From: Amborella trichopoda
Lineage: Eukaryota > Streptophyta > Magnoliopsida > Amborellales > Amborellaceae
Length of the DNA stretch: 64,000 nt
Direction: 5' to 3'
Assembly: GCF_000471905.2 (NCBI RefSeq)
Contig: NW_006499583.1
Coordinates: 290,706-354,705, forward strand
Shown here: in pieces, positions 47,410 through 58,611 of the stretch
Layout of the letters: every line of letters starts with the position of its first letter
How positions within the stretch are numbered: the stretch's first letter is position 1
Program-made: the position numbers and the translations under genes
The notes under the pieces: generated by a model
The model's input: only the letters and a program-made list of their open reading frames with translations
Databases searched by the model: none
Told to the model about the DNA's origin: nothing

Positions 47410-48045
47410 ACTTGAGTAGAAATTGCCCCAGTATTATTGCTAATAACAACACTTACCCTGCTCCTTGAGTATCCAATAGAGCTACCAACTTCCCTTTTGG
47501 TGAAACTTTAAACGCATGCAGATAAATTGTTCCTTCACAATCACCAACAAATCAATTTTTGAAGACCCTTACCTTCTTTAGTAATTGACAACCATCCTAT
47601 CCCTACACAGACTCCAAAATTCTCTCTCTAGTTGTATCCATGTTCAGAGCCGTTCCTTTGAAAGTTCTCCCATTTCTTCCCTTTTTAGGTAGAGAAAATT
47701 ATGTACGTACCATATATCCTGACCAATATTATAGTTTGATTCATATTTTTTTTCTGAATTTGCACGACCACCACCACCCCCTGCCCCCCCCCCCCGGCCA
47801 CACTTTTCTTTTCTATTTTTTCTTTCTTTTTGTATTTTTTTTTTGCTTTTTTTTTTTTGTTATTATTATTATCAAGTTTTGCCCCACTAGTATACATTTT
47901 CAATGTCAGACAGGTGACAATTTCGCCATTGTTTCTATTTTTTGTTTATTCAAGGTCTATTCCATAATAGGGATGCCGAATAGCCCTATCTGTTGGTTAA
48001 TATTGGACTACCCCAAAAGTCAAGCCCCTTGATGACGTTGGAGGT
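47410..48045 (-). other. Inserted block with possible coding fragment, unassigned
   Basis: Absent from copy 1 of the duplication. On the minus strand around 47430-47560 a frame reads GDCEGTIYLHAFKVSPKGKLVALLDTQGAG, which looks like real protein (balanced composition, no stop) but I cannot name the family. Next to it are a run of 13 C (about 47783-47795) and T-rich tracts (47800-47870). It may be a gene fragment carried by an element whose ends I cannot define. Confidence 0.35.
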
Positions 48046-48195
48046 ATAAGACATGAAAATTTGTTGTCCGTTGTTGCTAATGTTGCACAACACACGTACA
48101 ATTTTTTCTAAAACAATCAAAACTATGTAGTAGTTGTGATACCTGGCATACTCAAATTAGGGCTTTAAACACATGCTCACCCTCTATGTCCGTCA

Positions 48196-48453
48196 TGTTG
48201 AAAACGCGTTACCACCTCATTGTCAACTTATTCTACCGCGGTTTCCGTGTTGGTGGTTTTTATCTTTGAGAGGTTAACATATATTACGGGATATGATAGA
48301 TTTTTATGGGATGTAACTGCTGCTCCCTCCTTCTATAAATTATCTGTCTTGAGTCTTGTACTTATCTATGAGACAATAGAGGATATAATGCTCACCATGG
48401 ACGTAGGCCATTGCCAAACCATGTATATCTTGTCTCTGTGTTTTTCTCTAATA
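48196..48453 (+). repeat. 5' LTR of copia element
   Basis: 258 bp, begins TGTTGAAAACG. Contains ATGGACGTAGGCC..CAAACCATG near 48396-48423, the R/U5-type segment of many plant copia LTRs. Confidence 0.9.
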
Positions 48454-49159
48454 AGGTATCCGAGCAGAAAATCTTATGAGCGTTTGATCTCTTCTAAAAA
48501 ATTCCTTCCGGTCATCTTTACTACTGGGTTTCTGATGGGCCAAACCCAATTTCCTTTCCCCTATACAATATGTCCTACTGTCTCTCTCTAAAACCCCCAA
48601 TACCCCATCCCTCAGACCTCCTTTCTCCCATAACCCATCCCTCAATGTCTCCTTCTTGTTCATCTCCCGTCTCACTTTATTATTGATCATCGCTTGAAGC
48701 AATCCCTAGGCCACCTCGGGTTTATTTGCTCAAACTTCTCCCGTCAAGGAAGCCCAAGGCCCACAAGGCACAAAAGAAGCCTGCAGCCTGTGCTCCATTT
48801 TTCTCTTCCCCGACTTGAGTTTTTGCCAAGTTCCCCTCCTATGAGATTTTGTAACGGGAGATAAAGTCATCCCTTAACTAGCTAAAGTGGTCCCTACTCC
48901 ATATACATGACAAGCTAGAGCTTTCAGAACCAGGATATAGTTTCTGCTTCTTCATTTTTCTTTTTTCTTTTTTCTTTTTTCTTTTTTCTTTTTTCTTTTT
49001 TGTCTACGGATTTTCTCTGCTTTTTTCATCGCATCTTGCAAATTCTTTTTACCAAAATCCTTTAACCACCAGCAGTAGAAAGAAAAACAAGGAGAAAGTT
49101 AAAACTAAAACCAACTAACCCAAATCACATATTTCTTCTTGCGTTTAGAGAGAGAATCA

Positions 49160-50260
49160 AAGTTGAAGTGAAACCGACCCATCTCAAGGAGCCATTCTTC
49201 CCCAAATCAAGGAGGCCTTCTACACGTATCTATTCATGTCTAGTTATTGTTAATCTTTCTCTCTCTAGCATTCCTTTCGCTGCAGGAAAATCAAAGATTG
49301 AGAACCCCATTAGTCCGCTGATTCATCTTGATCATCAGATCTATGCTGAACACCATTGACCCCAATACCTTCTGATTCTGGCCAAATCCTCAGGCAACCC
49401 CACTGGATCTGAACAGAAATCCGGCGTCCATTTTACTAATCTCGCCTATAACTCCCTCTCTCTCTTTAGCCTTTTTTGTGAAGTCCATGATAGCCTCTCT
49501 GCTACTGCTGGACATTACGGTCGATGAATCAATCAGTGAGCTCACTCTTTGGTGAGCAAAATTCCCGTTCTGGTGGAACCCTCTCAACCAAAAAGAGACT
49601 TGGTTGGTTCAAATTGAGTTGTCCCCCAAAAAAGGTAAGAGCCTCTATCGAAGGGGTCTTAGAGCTGACTCAGGCCATTAACTAGAAGTTTGGTCTCGGA
49701 TAAGGCTTCTGCTCCCGTTTTGCCTCAAGCCCTCTTCTTTCTTCGTTCAAACGAAGGTCTAAGGATGCCTGTTATTATGAAGTAATTTTTTTTTTTTTTT
49801 CCCTTTCACAGAAAGGTGAAGAGGTGGTCCATATTATTTCAAGGAGGTTGAGGTTGTTTCTTCCATCGATTGTCAGCTTTTTTTGGGATTGGTCTTCTTG
49901 TTTTTGGTTCAGTTATTAACATCATGGAAGATATTGTGAATATGACCAAGAATCCTAAACCAAAAACTATTATCCATGAAAACCTTAGAAGTCAAATTGT
50001 GATGACTGCTAAACTCCCAACATTTACAAATGTTTGTTCTACTAATTGGGAAGAATATTTGAAATAAGTGAAAAATCAGTCTTTGTTGCTGCCAAGGAGA
50101 ATACTGAGAAGAAAAAGGATAATGTGTTTGAAAAAAGAGCATATGGTGGAGTTAGGAGTTGTGGAAGAGGTCGTGGTAATTGACCTCCACTACGTTGTGA
50201 TCACTGTAAAGGAATTGGTCATCTAACTCATAGATGTTGGGAAAAGTACCCTCACCTAAA
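49160..50260 (+). pseudogene. Copia gag region
   Basis: Low-similarity gag sequence ending in a CCHC zinc knuckle, CDHCKGIGHLTHRC (50194-50235), preceded by a Gly/Arg-rich stretch (GGVRSCGRGRGN). The knuckle binds element RNA during packaging. Broken. Confidence 0.75.
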
Positions 50261-50439
50261 ACCCAATAGAAATAGAATGAGTGAACTTTCATTTGCTCAG
50301 ACTGCCGATACTTAGATTTCTATAGATAAACTGGCTCAATTCTTTCAAGATTTTTCAAAAAAGGGCTCTTCTTCCACACAGGATCTTCCTCGTGAGTCAG
50401 GTAACTGTTACTCTCTCCAATCTTTTTTTCCCTCTAATA

Positions 50440-51130
50440 ATGATAGTTGGATTATTGACTCAGGGGCTACAGATCATATGACTGGAAATAAGAATTATTT
50501 GACGGCTTATCAAGATGTATTTGATAAAGCCCCGGTATCAATTGAAAATGCTTCACTCATTCTTGTTAAAGGAATAGGTAGAACTAAGTTTTTTCCCAAA
50601 AAATACCAATTCCGATGTTCTCTTTATGCCTTCATTCCCTTCAAACTTGCTTTCCATCAGTAAACTAACTCAAAGCTTAAACTGCAATGTTATTTTTTCT
50701 CCTTCTACTGTTTCCTTTTAGGATCGGGTCACAGGAAAGATGATTGGTGAAGAGAGATTGTCTCGAGGACTTTATTATACTGATTAGAAGAATAAGGCTA
50801 TGGTTGGCAATAGTGGAGACTTGAGCAAGATTTGGCATTCCAGACTTGGTCATTCTGCCAATAAATATTTACTTTATTTAAAACCTGAATTATCGATTGA
50901 CTCTTACAATTGTGATGTGTGTCATTTGTTAAAGTTGTCGAGACTTCCCTTTCAGTTCTGGGAATAAGACTAAGAAACTTTTTGACTTGAATCATTCTAA
51001 TGTATGGGGGCCTACTCCGGTTGAGTTCTATAATGGACTGAGGTAGTTTTTGCTTTTTATTGATTATTTATCTAGGATGACCTGGATATATTTACTTAAT
51101 TACCAGAGTGAAGTCTTTGAAAAATTTAAT
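50440..51130 (+). pseudogene. Copia protease and integrase remnants
   Basis: The aspartic protease motif WIIDSGATDHMTGN is at 50450-50490. Downstream is the pre-integrase segment (DRVTGKMIG, then LSKIWHSRLGHSANKYL at 50824-50875 and a CDVCHL zinc ligand pair), and only the start of the integrase core (PTPVEFYNGL, LSRMTWIYLL). Most of the catalytic core is absent. Confidence 0.85.
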
Positions 51131-51659
51131 GAATTTCAAATCTAGTTAAAACCCAATACAATGCCAAGATCAAAATTCTACGTTCAATGCGAAGATCAAA
51201 ACTCTCGAGATGTAACATTCAATGAAAATGATTCCTTGTCCCAATATTCTAGCCATCTGGCAAAAGGGAATCAAGGGGAGTATTCTGGAATGTTTCCTAT
51301 AATAAATGGTGGAAACACACAAATCATCCAAAAATATCAGGAAGACCACAAAAATAATGTTGAAAGGGACTTCGTTGAAGAACATGGAGAATCAAGTGAA
51401 CAAGAACAAGAAGAACCCGTGGCCCTGTCTCCTGATGCTATTCACTCTCCTGGTTTTCCATCTTTACACAGGTCTGATTGTGTTTCTCGTCCTCCTTCAC
51501 ATCTGAAAGACTTTTTTACTTATCATGTTGGTTCTTATCCTATTCAAAACTATTTATCTTATTACAATATATCTCAATCATATTCTACTTTTCTTTCAAC
51601 AATTTTTGAAAAAATTGAGCCCACATCTTTTCATGATGTTCATTCCCAACCTGTGTAGA

Positions 51660-52560
51660 GGAAGGCCATGAAAGATTACTTGCTTTGGACAAAAATCAAA
51701 CATGGGATATTGTCCAATTGCCGGTTGGAAAAAAACCTATTGGATGTAAGTGGGTGTACAAGATCAAGTATAATAATGATGGATCAATTGAACGATACAA
51801 AGCAAGGTTGGTTGCCAAATGGTTCACTCAAACCTATGGAATTGACTATAAAGAGACTTTTGCTCATGTTGCCAAAATGGGAACCGTTCGAAATTTTATA
51901 TTTGTTGCTGTTAACCATGGTTGGAATCTTTATCAAATGGATGTTAAAAATACCTTCCTATATGGGGATCAAGAAGAAGATGTCTACATGAATCTTCCTC
52001 TTGGACATCGCATGGAAGTAAAGCCTGGAACTGTATACAAATTGAAAAGGGCTTTATATGGATTAAAATAATCTCCCCGGGTTTGGTATGCTAAGTTGAG
52101 TGATGCTCTCTTTAAAGTAGGATTTAAGAAACGCTCCGCAGACTCCTTCATGTTTGTAAAGAGAAACTTGAAAGGAGTTATTATTGTGTTGATTTATGTT
52201 TATGATATCGTTATCACGAGAAGTGATGAAGAAGGTATTTCGAACTTAAAGGCATGCTTTCAAAAAAATTTGATATCAAGGATTTAGAAAAATTGAAATA
52301 TTTCCTAGGGATTGAAGTTGGCTATTCTAAAAAAAGAATATTTTTGTCTCAACGAAAGTATGTATTGGACCAATTAAAGGAAATTGGAAAGTTAAGAGCA
52401 AAACCAATTGAAACTCCCCTCGAGATAAATAGTAAGATTAACTCCTCTGATGGAGAATCCCTTGAGGATATTAGAAGATATCAAAGATTAGTAGGCCGAT
52501 TAACATATCAGACTATAACTCGTCTTGATATATATCATGTTGTAGGAGTTGTCTGCTAAT
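51660..52560 (+). pseudogene. Copia reverse transcriptase
   Basis: Shows NQTWDIVQLPVGKKPIGCKWVYKIKYN (about 51685-51775), RYKARLVAKWFTQTYGIDYKETFAHVAK, LYQMDVKNTFLYGDQEEDVYM and LKRALYGLK (to 52070). Next is the active-site neighbourhood (LIYVYDIVI, about 52190-52217), then LKYFLGIEVGYSKKRIFLSQRKYV. This is a clear Ty1-type enzyme. Broken. Confidence 0.92.
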
Positions 52561-53100
52561 ATATGCATGCTCCTAGAACAAATCACCTTGAAGTCATTGA
52601 AAGAATTCTAAGGTATTTAAAGGGCTCACCTGGAAGAGGAATTTGGATGAAAAATAAGTCACATGTCAATATTATGGGCTATACTGATACAAATTGGGCT
52701 GGAAATCAGGATGATAGAAGGTCTACAACACCCTTCTGTATGATCGTAGGAGGCAATCTTATTACTTGGAAAAGTAAAAAGCAGTCTGTGATTGAGATAT
52801 CAAGTGCAAAATCTGAATATCGAGCTATGGCATCTGAAACTAGTGAAATTATCTGAATAAAATTTATTCTTCAAGACATGGGATTTAAAATTAAAGAACC
52901 AATTGAAATGTTTTGTGATAATTGTTCTGTTATTCATATTGCTGATAATCCTATTTTTCTTGAGAGAACCAAACACATTGAATTCAATTGTCAATTTGTA
53001 CATAAAAAGGTTCAAGATAAAATAATCAGTACCCTTTATATTCGAAGTGAAGGCCAGCTTGCCGATCGATATACACAAAGGCAATCTCAAAGTCAAGGTT
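52560..53100 (+). pseudogene. Copia RNase H
   Basis: HLEVIERILRYLKGSPGRGI, GYTDTNWAGNQDDRRSTT, NLITWKSKKQSVIEISSAKSEYRAMA (52580-52835) and then EMFCDNCSVIHIADNPIFLERTKHIEFNCQFV follow the copia RNase H order. The enzyme removes the RNA strand during cDNA synthesis. Broken. Confidence 0.9.
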
Positions 53101-53158
53101 CCAGCAATTCTTTCCATGTTGGACTCTATCGATACCTTCGCACCAACTTGAGGGGGAG

Positions 53159-53354
53159 TGTTGAAAACGCATTGCCACCTCATTGCCAACCTATTCTACC
53201 ACAGTCTCCGTGTTGGTGGCTTTTATCTTTGAGAGGTTAACATATATCACTGGATATGATAGACTTTTATGGGATGCAACTGCTACTTCCTCCTTTTATA
53301 AATTATTTGTCTTGAGTTTTGTACTTATCTCTGTGTTTTTCTATTTTTCTAGTA
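53159..53354 (+). repeat. 3' LTR of copia element
   Basis: Begins TGTTGAAAACG directly after the GGGGGAG tract and aligns with 48196-48453; shorter than its partner (196 versus 258 bp). Differences are visible roughly every 10 bp. Confidence 0.9.
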
Positions 53355-53514
53355 CGTCGTTTTTTCTCAAGCTCTCTCTCTTTAGCCCAGGCTTTATTTT
53401 TCTACCTTTATTGGTTGTCCTAATACGATAGATCCATCTCTCTTTATCACAATTCCAGATCCACGTCCATCTTGCCCATCTGATTTGCATTGTCATAGGT
53501 TTTTTTTTTTTAAG

Positions 53515-54985
53515 AGATTTTCTTTCATTTTTTTTATTTTTGTTAGTTCATTTTCATAATTTAATTAAATTTTGATTTAGATTACCAGTATTGATTTTGT
53601 TAAGGTAATCAGCGTTGGAGATGTTCCTTCATTTGTCACATGCTACATATTATGTATATTTGTTATGGTGCTTGTATTGTGTTGATGTCTTATAGAATGA
53701 GTTGTATATCCGTTCAAGATTGGGGCCATGCATTCATATCTGATTCAATTTAAAATGTCAAACGACAAATTTGAATTGTGATCCATGCAAATTAGGCAAA
53801 TATAATGTACTTTATTTCTATTTCTATTTCTTTTTCTTTTTTTTTCTCTTGTACTTGTACTAAAAGCAGGAAAACTTAGGTATTGTTTTTTTTTTTCTCA
53901 ATAACACCTAACATCACATATTTTATGATTGTTATTTGCACATTGTTTGGTAGCTATATATTTCTCTTCCCTGGTACAATTCGGATCCTGAATATCAGCC
54001 TGTATTATGTTGACCATGATTATGTCTCTCTTTTATTAATTTTGTGGACTTTGATAATGTCTCTCTCTCTCCCAGTGTTTATTCATTCCTTTGGGCCCTC
54101 AAGGAGTAGGTGTCCCTAATTGAATCACGACAACTGATGGAGTGAATAGCCATGGCAGTTCCTTTGAGTGTAACTTGAATAATAGATGGATTTATGACAA
54201 ACTCGGAACTTAAAAGTCCTAATGCATAATAGGAATAATTAACTACATGAAGCTAAATGCTCACATGGGATTTATAATGAGCTGTGAACCAAGCAATTCG
54301 AGTATTATGTATCAAGAAAAGGATTTGCCAAATATGGATTTAGTTAAATTAAGCGATGATGGGGACGTAACATGTATGCTGATGGTGGTTTTGAATGTTT
54401 ACCTATCCGTTGTAAACCAAATATTGGAAGAGAGCATCAAGTGGCCCCAGTTATGAAATTTAAAGTTCCAGAAATGGTGACGATGAAGCAGTCAAAGAAA
54501 GACCTACGTGATCTTTTATCGGGGAATAAAATTTTTTTTTTTTATTTCACCCATTTTATTTTGGCAAAAGATCTCTTGCATGTGATCTTTATTACAACAA
54601 GATAAACTTCAAAATAAAATCAACATAATAATAAAACCAAGATCTTAACTGCTTGATGTCATTGAAACAACTATGCACTATTCTTGAGAATAAAAGATTA
54701 GATTGCAAGAAATAGAAGGGAAGAGTGCCAGAGATTACCTCAACCGGGTTTATTACACCCCACACAGAGTCACCACCATTTGATGGTGCAAGATTGACAA
54801 TTTTGCTTCAATCTCAAACCGAGAAAGAAAGTTTAGGCCAAGTCACATCAATGGAACATGAACCCCTTTGATCACAAACTCAGACCCTACGTGAATTCCC
54901 TTAGCACCTAATTGGAGAGAGATGCATTATCTTTTTGTTAACCCTAAAAGCCTTAGCCATAAATCCATAGTTGAGAGAAGGAAGA
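53515..54985. other. Unassigned DNA; possible coding remnant at 54240-54520
   Basis: From 53515 to 54120 AT-rich with T runs and no gene. Around 54250-54520 two overlapping frames read smoothly (KLNAHMGFIMSCEPSNSSIM, DLVKLSDDGD, then YADGGFECLPIRCKPNIGREHQ), suggesting a decayed exon with a frame change; I cannot name the family. From 54600 to 54985 non-coding. It could be a host-gene piece carried with a transposon. Confidence 0.35.
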
Positions 54986-56478
54986 TAGAAGAATTCCATA
55001 GCCTAAACCCTTAAACCCTATTCACAATATGGGAGAGAGAGACATGAGAGAGAGAAACTTACTTTAGAGATAAAAACTTTTTTTAAGAGAGAGAGATAGA
55101 AAGATAAAGTGTATAGATTTTGGATAGAGAATCCCTTTTTTATAGGCTTGAACAAGATTAGAGTTTCTTAGGGTTTTCCTTGGTTTGCCTCTTCTTGTAA
55201 GATTGAACATGAACCGTCGATCAAGGGTGACTTGTAGGGTGAGAGATCTGAGTCATCCATTCCATAGGTGAGTCATCAACATTATGTAAGCTGCATGAAC
55301 CTTTATCCCTCTTTCCTATACCATTTTCCCATCAATAGAAAATAAGTCAAATTAATCTTAATTAAATATTGTACATTCCATAAAATAGCACATCTCTACT
55401 CATATTTTCCATAAAATCTATCAAAGATATATTAAGTCAATATTTACTTCCATATTAAGTTAATATCCGGTCCAAGTCATATTTGACCACGTGTCAATTC
55501 AACATTACCAAAATTTAATAAAATGAATCCAAGGGATGGGGCATGCCACCCATGGGAGGCACATATGAGCCTCACCTTCTAGAAACATGGTGGGCCCATG
55601 TGCACAATGGGCCCCCATGATATTTTTATGCACTAAAATTAATAAAATAATTTTTAATATTTATTTGAATATTTATACTATTATAAAATCAATATCTTTA
55701 ATTTTATAAATCAAAAAATTGTAAATAAAATATTCAGTGGTTCAGAAATATTCAAATAATAATTCTAAAATAATTATTATCATAAAATAAATACAATTAA
55801 ATTAATTTGATTTGAAAATGATCCATATGGTTTACGAATTGAATCAATAACTATTAGGCACTCTACCTACAATTGTGGATTAAGGACCACACTTGCTTTA
55901 TCAGACCGACCTAGTGTTTCTCATGACCCACAGTCCAAGCAGGGCTCATTAGTGGTCACCAAAGTCTAGCTGATGAGCCAAGGGGTCACAATCTCAGTCT
56001 GTGGATTACAGGTCATCCCCTAAAGATGAGTCAAGGTTACTAATTTCTGATACGACTGCAGCTCAATGGCGCATAGGGGTATCTCTCGCACATGCATACG
56101 CTTCATCCTAAAAGGTGGATTATTTACTTTCCTGAACGATCTATCAATATGTATGTCGTGTGATGGCACATGGATGAGGCTTTGGCCCCCCCATCTCTAT
56201 AGGTCACCATCACACACAAGGATCACACAGTCCTTGGGCTCATTCATCCGGACATATGCTCCGACCTCATCAATTGATGACCCATTAGAACCCTTCTTAG
56301 TTTGTTCTCTATGCCCAAGTAACATGGGTTTTTTTCAATCGACTGGCCTAGATCGTCAAACTTAATCCAGTATCTGCAAACATCGTTTGTATAGTATGTT
56401 TCACAAAGGACCACACTCCCACTAAGTTCATGTTCCGCTAACACTCATAAAGCCTTTAATGGCCACACTCATCCAACA
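54985..56478 (-). repeat. 3' LTR of the minus-strand copia relic
   Basis: Aligns with 58612-60601 from CCATAGCYTAAACCCTTA to GGCCACAYTCAYCCAACA. It may extend further left toward 54740, where no partner sequence is left to prove it. Confidence 0.8.
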
Positions 56479-56989
56479 TCTCCCACTTGACCTTTGAAGG
56501 CCTTATATTCTTTTTTCTTCACTTTCTCTCATCCCCATCTCTCTCTCCCAATTACATGGTCTCTCAAGCATTTTTTATTTATTCTCGCTCAATACATTAA
56601 TCATGGCTTTCGTCATCAATCCTTTCACAAAATGATTTATAGATGCAACACTTTTTTTTCATTATTGCTCAGGTCAGATCTCAAAAGTGGTTGTAGCTCA
56701 TCTTTCAATTCGCATCACGAATCATGGACCTGTTATCGCAAAAGACCATCACGTACCTCATCGCATGCGGTCGTATGTTCATGGGCTCAAATGAGTTCTT
56801 CAAACTAACTGCTCCCTTTTGTAACCATACAACCAGAGCCACACATCTGGGTTCCATGGGTGAACAATATCATAGTCTTTTGTTCCAGCTAACCTGCCAA
56901 ATACTAGAAGGTGCTCCCACTACAATATTTAGTTTCTCTAGATCTTGATCTTTCTTGATCTCAACTCATTCCTCAGGTGATAGAAACAT

Positions 56990-57310
56990 AGTTTTATATG
57001 CTTGGAGCCCTTATGGAATCATGGCTCTTTTGACATGCATACCACCGTCGTGTTGTCACGGAAATCCTTACTGCCTCATAACGCATAGGGTGAAGGTCAA
57101 GTCGACTACAAAATTACGGCCTCCTTAGCCGCCAAACAACACACCACGTACTCTGTCTCCATGGTGGACAATTCCACCACATCCTGTTTCATAGATTTCT
57201 AAGAAACTCTACCCCCTCCAAGCACGAAAACATATCCAGATATAGAGTTCGCATCATCTGGATCCATGAGATAGTTTGCACCTGTATATCTGAATATCTG
57301 AGTAGCGTGG
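56990..57310 (-). pseudogene. Copia RNase H remnant (minus strand)
   Basis: The reverse strand reads ATQIFRYTGANYLMDPDDANSISGYVFVLGGGRVS, then KQDVVELSTMETEYVVCCLAAKEAV. GYVFxLGGGxxxWKSxKQ and STMExEYVACCxAAKEAVWL are characteristic of copia RNase H of the Tork/Sire type. It lies just upstream of the polypurine tract, where this domain should be. Broken. Confidence 0.85.
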
Positions 57311-58611
57311 GACTATACAAGCTCCCACTCAATTATTGTACATATAACATATATATTCTCAACATTCTTATGCATATAACATGAGGTAGCATAAGAAGTC
57401 TTATGCAATATGTAATTCAATACCCGTTGGTTTCACAATATGCAAAACCTTCATGAACCACAAAGGCTCAACCACACTAGTCATCTTGAAAGTAAATCTA
57501 TACAAACCAAGTTATCTAACCAACACAACATATGTCAATGAAGCCTAGCATGATTGTCTTCCTTCAACATTCCCTATGGTTCAATGTCTTAGGTAATCGA
57601 GGATTTAAATAGCTAGAAACATGGGTCAAGGCACATGGATATTTAAAAACTAGTGTATGACAATTGTTCTCCAATTTTTTATAAATATCGTCACGACACA
57701 TTGTTTTTCTCTTTAATAAAAAATATTGACTTGAAATATATATATGCATTCACAAGCAATAGTTATATAATAGTATAATAGTTTAAAATGATTTTCATAA
57801 AAACTTAGTGGACCTGGCAAGACTATGTGTCTTTCTCAAAATCATATTCAGGTTTTTCTCAAAACATTCAATTTTAATTTTAAAATACATGCTTGGCCTT
57901 CATAAATCATTTTACCGCATTCACCTTTAATTTCCTACCAACTCAAGTTCATGGCTACAAAAACAAATCATAAATACCATATTATAATTTTTCCAAAGTA
58001 AAGCATGACTAAAGAATGGTTATTAAAGCTTTGACAAAATATTTCCTTTTTTGCAAATATTGAAATTATATCAAGAGATTATCATCACATGCAATGCATC
58101 ATATTATAGACATTATTGGGAAGATGGTCACTAAGACCGAGTTCTATCATAACACTTCCTTCATGCCCCCATCTCTAGTGTTTCATACTTAGGCTTAAAG
58201 CTCTCGATAAAACTATATCTCCATGTGTATCACTACCTTAAGTAGTTCATACTCTAGCACAATGAGGCACTAAAATATAGAGTATTCAAAAATTGGCTCT
58301 TTCAAATTTGTTAGCAGCTATCACATAATGTCCATACACTCTATATATATTCATAAAATAATTAGCCAAAATATAACCAAATCATATAAAATAAAAAGTA
58401 AAGTTAATGAATCATCGTTCCCTATATGACCTTACCATGTAATGTGGGATAGATTTCATACATCAAAACCATGTAGTGTGGTTCCTAGGCTTTCTTGATT
58501 CATTGCTTTTACTTGTTTGACAAACTTTTGTAATCTTGGAAGAACACACAACTTATGGAGAATATATTGGTCATCGGTTTCACATATCATGAAGTGTCCC
58601 TAAAACCCAAA
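57310..58611. other. Non-coding interior between LTRs
   Basis: AT-rich, no domain recognised in either strand; the open frames are under 65 codons. Probably decayed internal sequence of the relic plus unrelated DNA. Confidence 0.5.

Larger units (their letters stand above)
48196..53354 (+). mobile_element. Ty1/copia LTR retrotransposon (about 5.16 kb), fossil
   Basis: Direct LTRs at 48196-48453 (258 bp) and 53159-53354 (196 bp) begin TGTTGAAAACG. A primer-binding site GGTATCCGAGC, close to the initiator-tRNA-Met type, follows the 5' LTR at 48455. A polypurine tract TTGAGGGGGAG precedes the 3' LTR at 53148-53158. Flanks CGTCA (48191-48195) and CGTCG (53355-53359) form a near-perfect 5-bp target duplication, and the uninterrupted target is seen in copy 1 at about 11970. 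Domains are in copia order (gag, protease, integrase, reverse transcriptase, RNase H), with the integrase core largely missing. Broken, with about ten interruptions. Confidence 0.93.
13295..53515 (+). repeat. Copy 2 of the segmental duplication, expanded by insertions
   Basis: Collinear with 4155-12150 when four blocks are removed: satellite DNA (about 17740-19880), the giant MULE (about 20620-45990), the unassigned block 47410-48040, and the copia element (48196-53354). Homology resumes across each. TTGTTAAAT at 20606 and ATATTTTAATAAATC at 46006 are neighbours in copy 1 (about 10575-10610). The CCTCTATGTC / CTCAAGCTCTCTCTC flanks of the copia match 11965-12000. The last clear match is ATCCACGTCCATC...TTGCATTGTCA at about 53460-53500. 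Confidence 0.82.

Noticed and set aside
56066-56365. Open frames around 56066-56808 and 60276-60614
   Set aside because: They lie in the two LTRs of the minus-strand copia relic and are mirror accidents of the same sequence.
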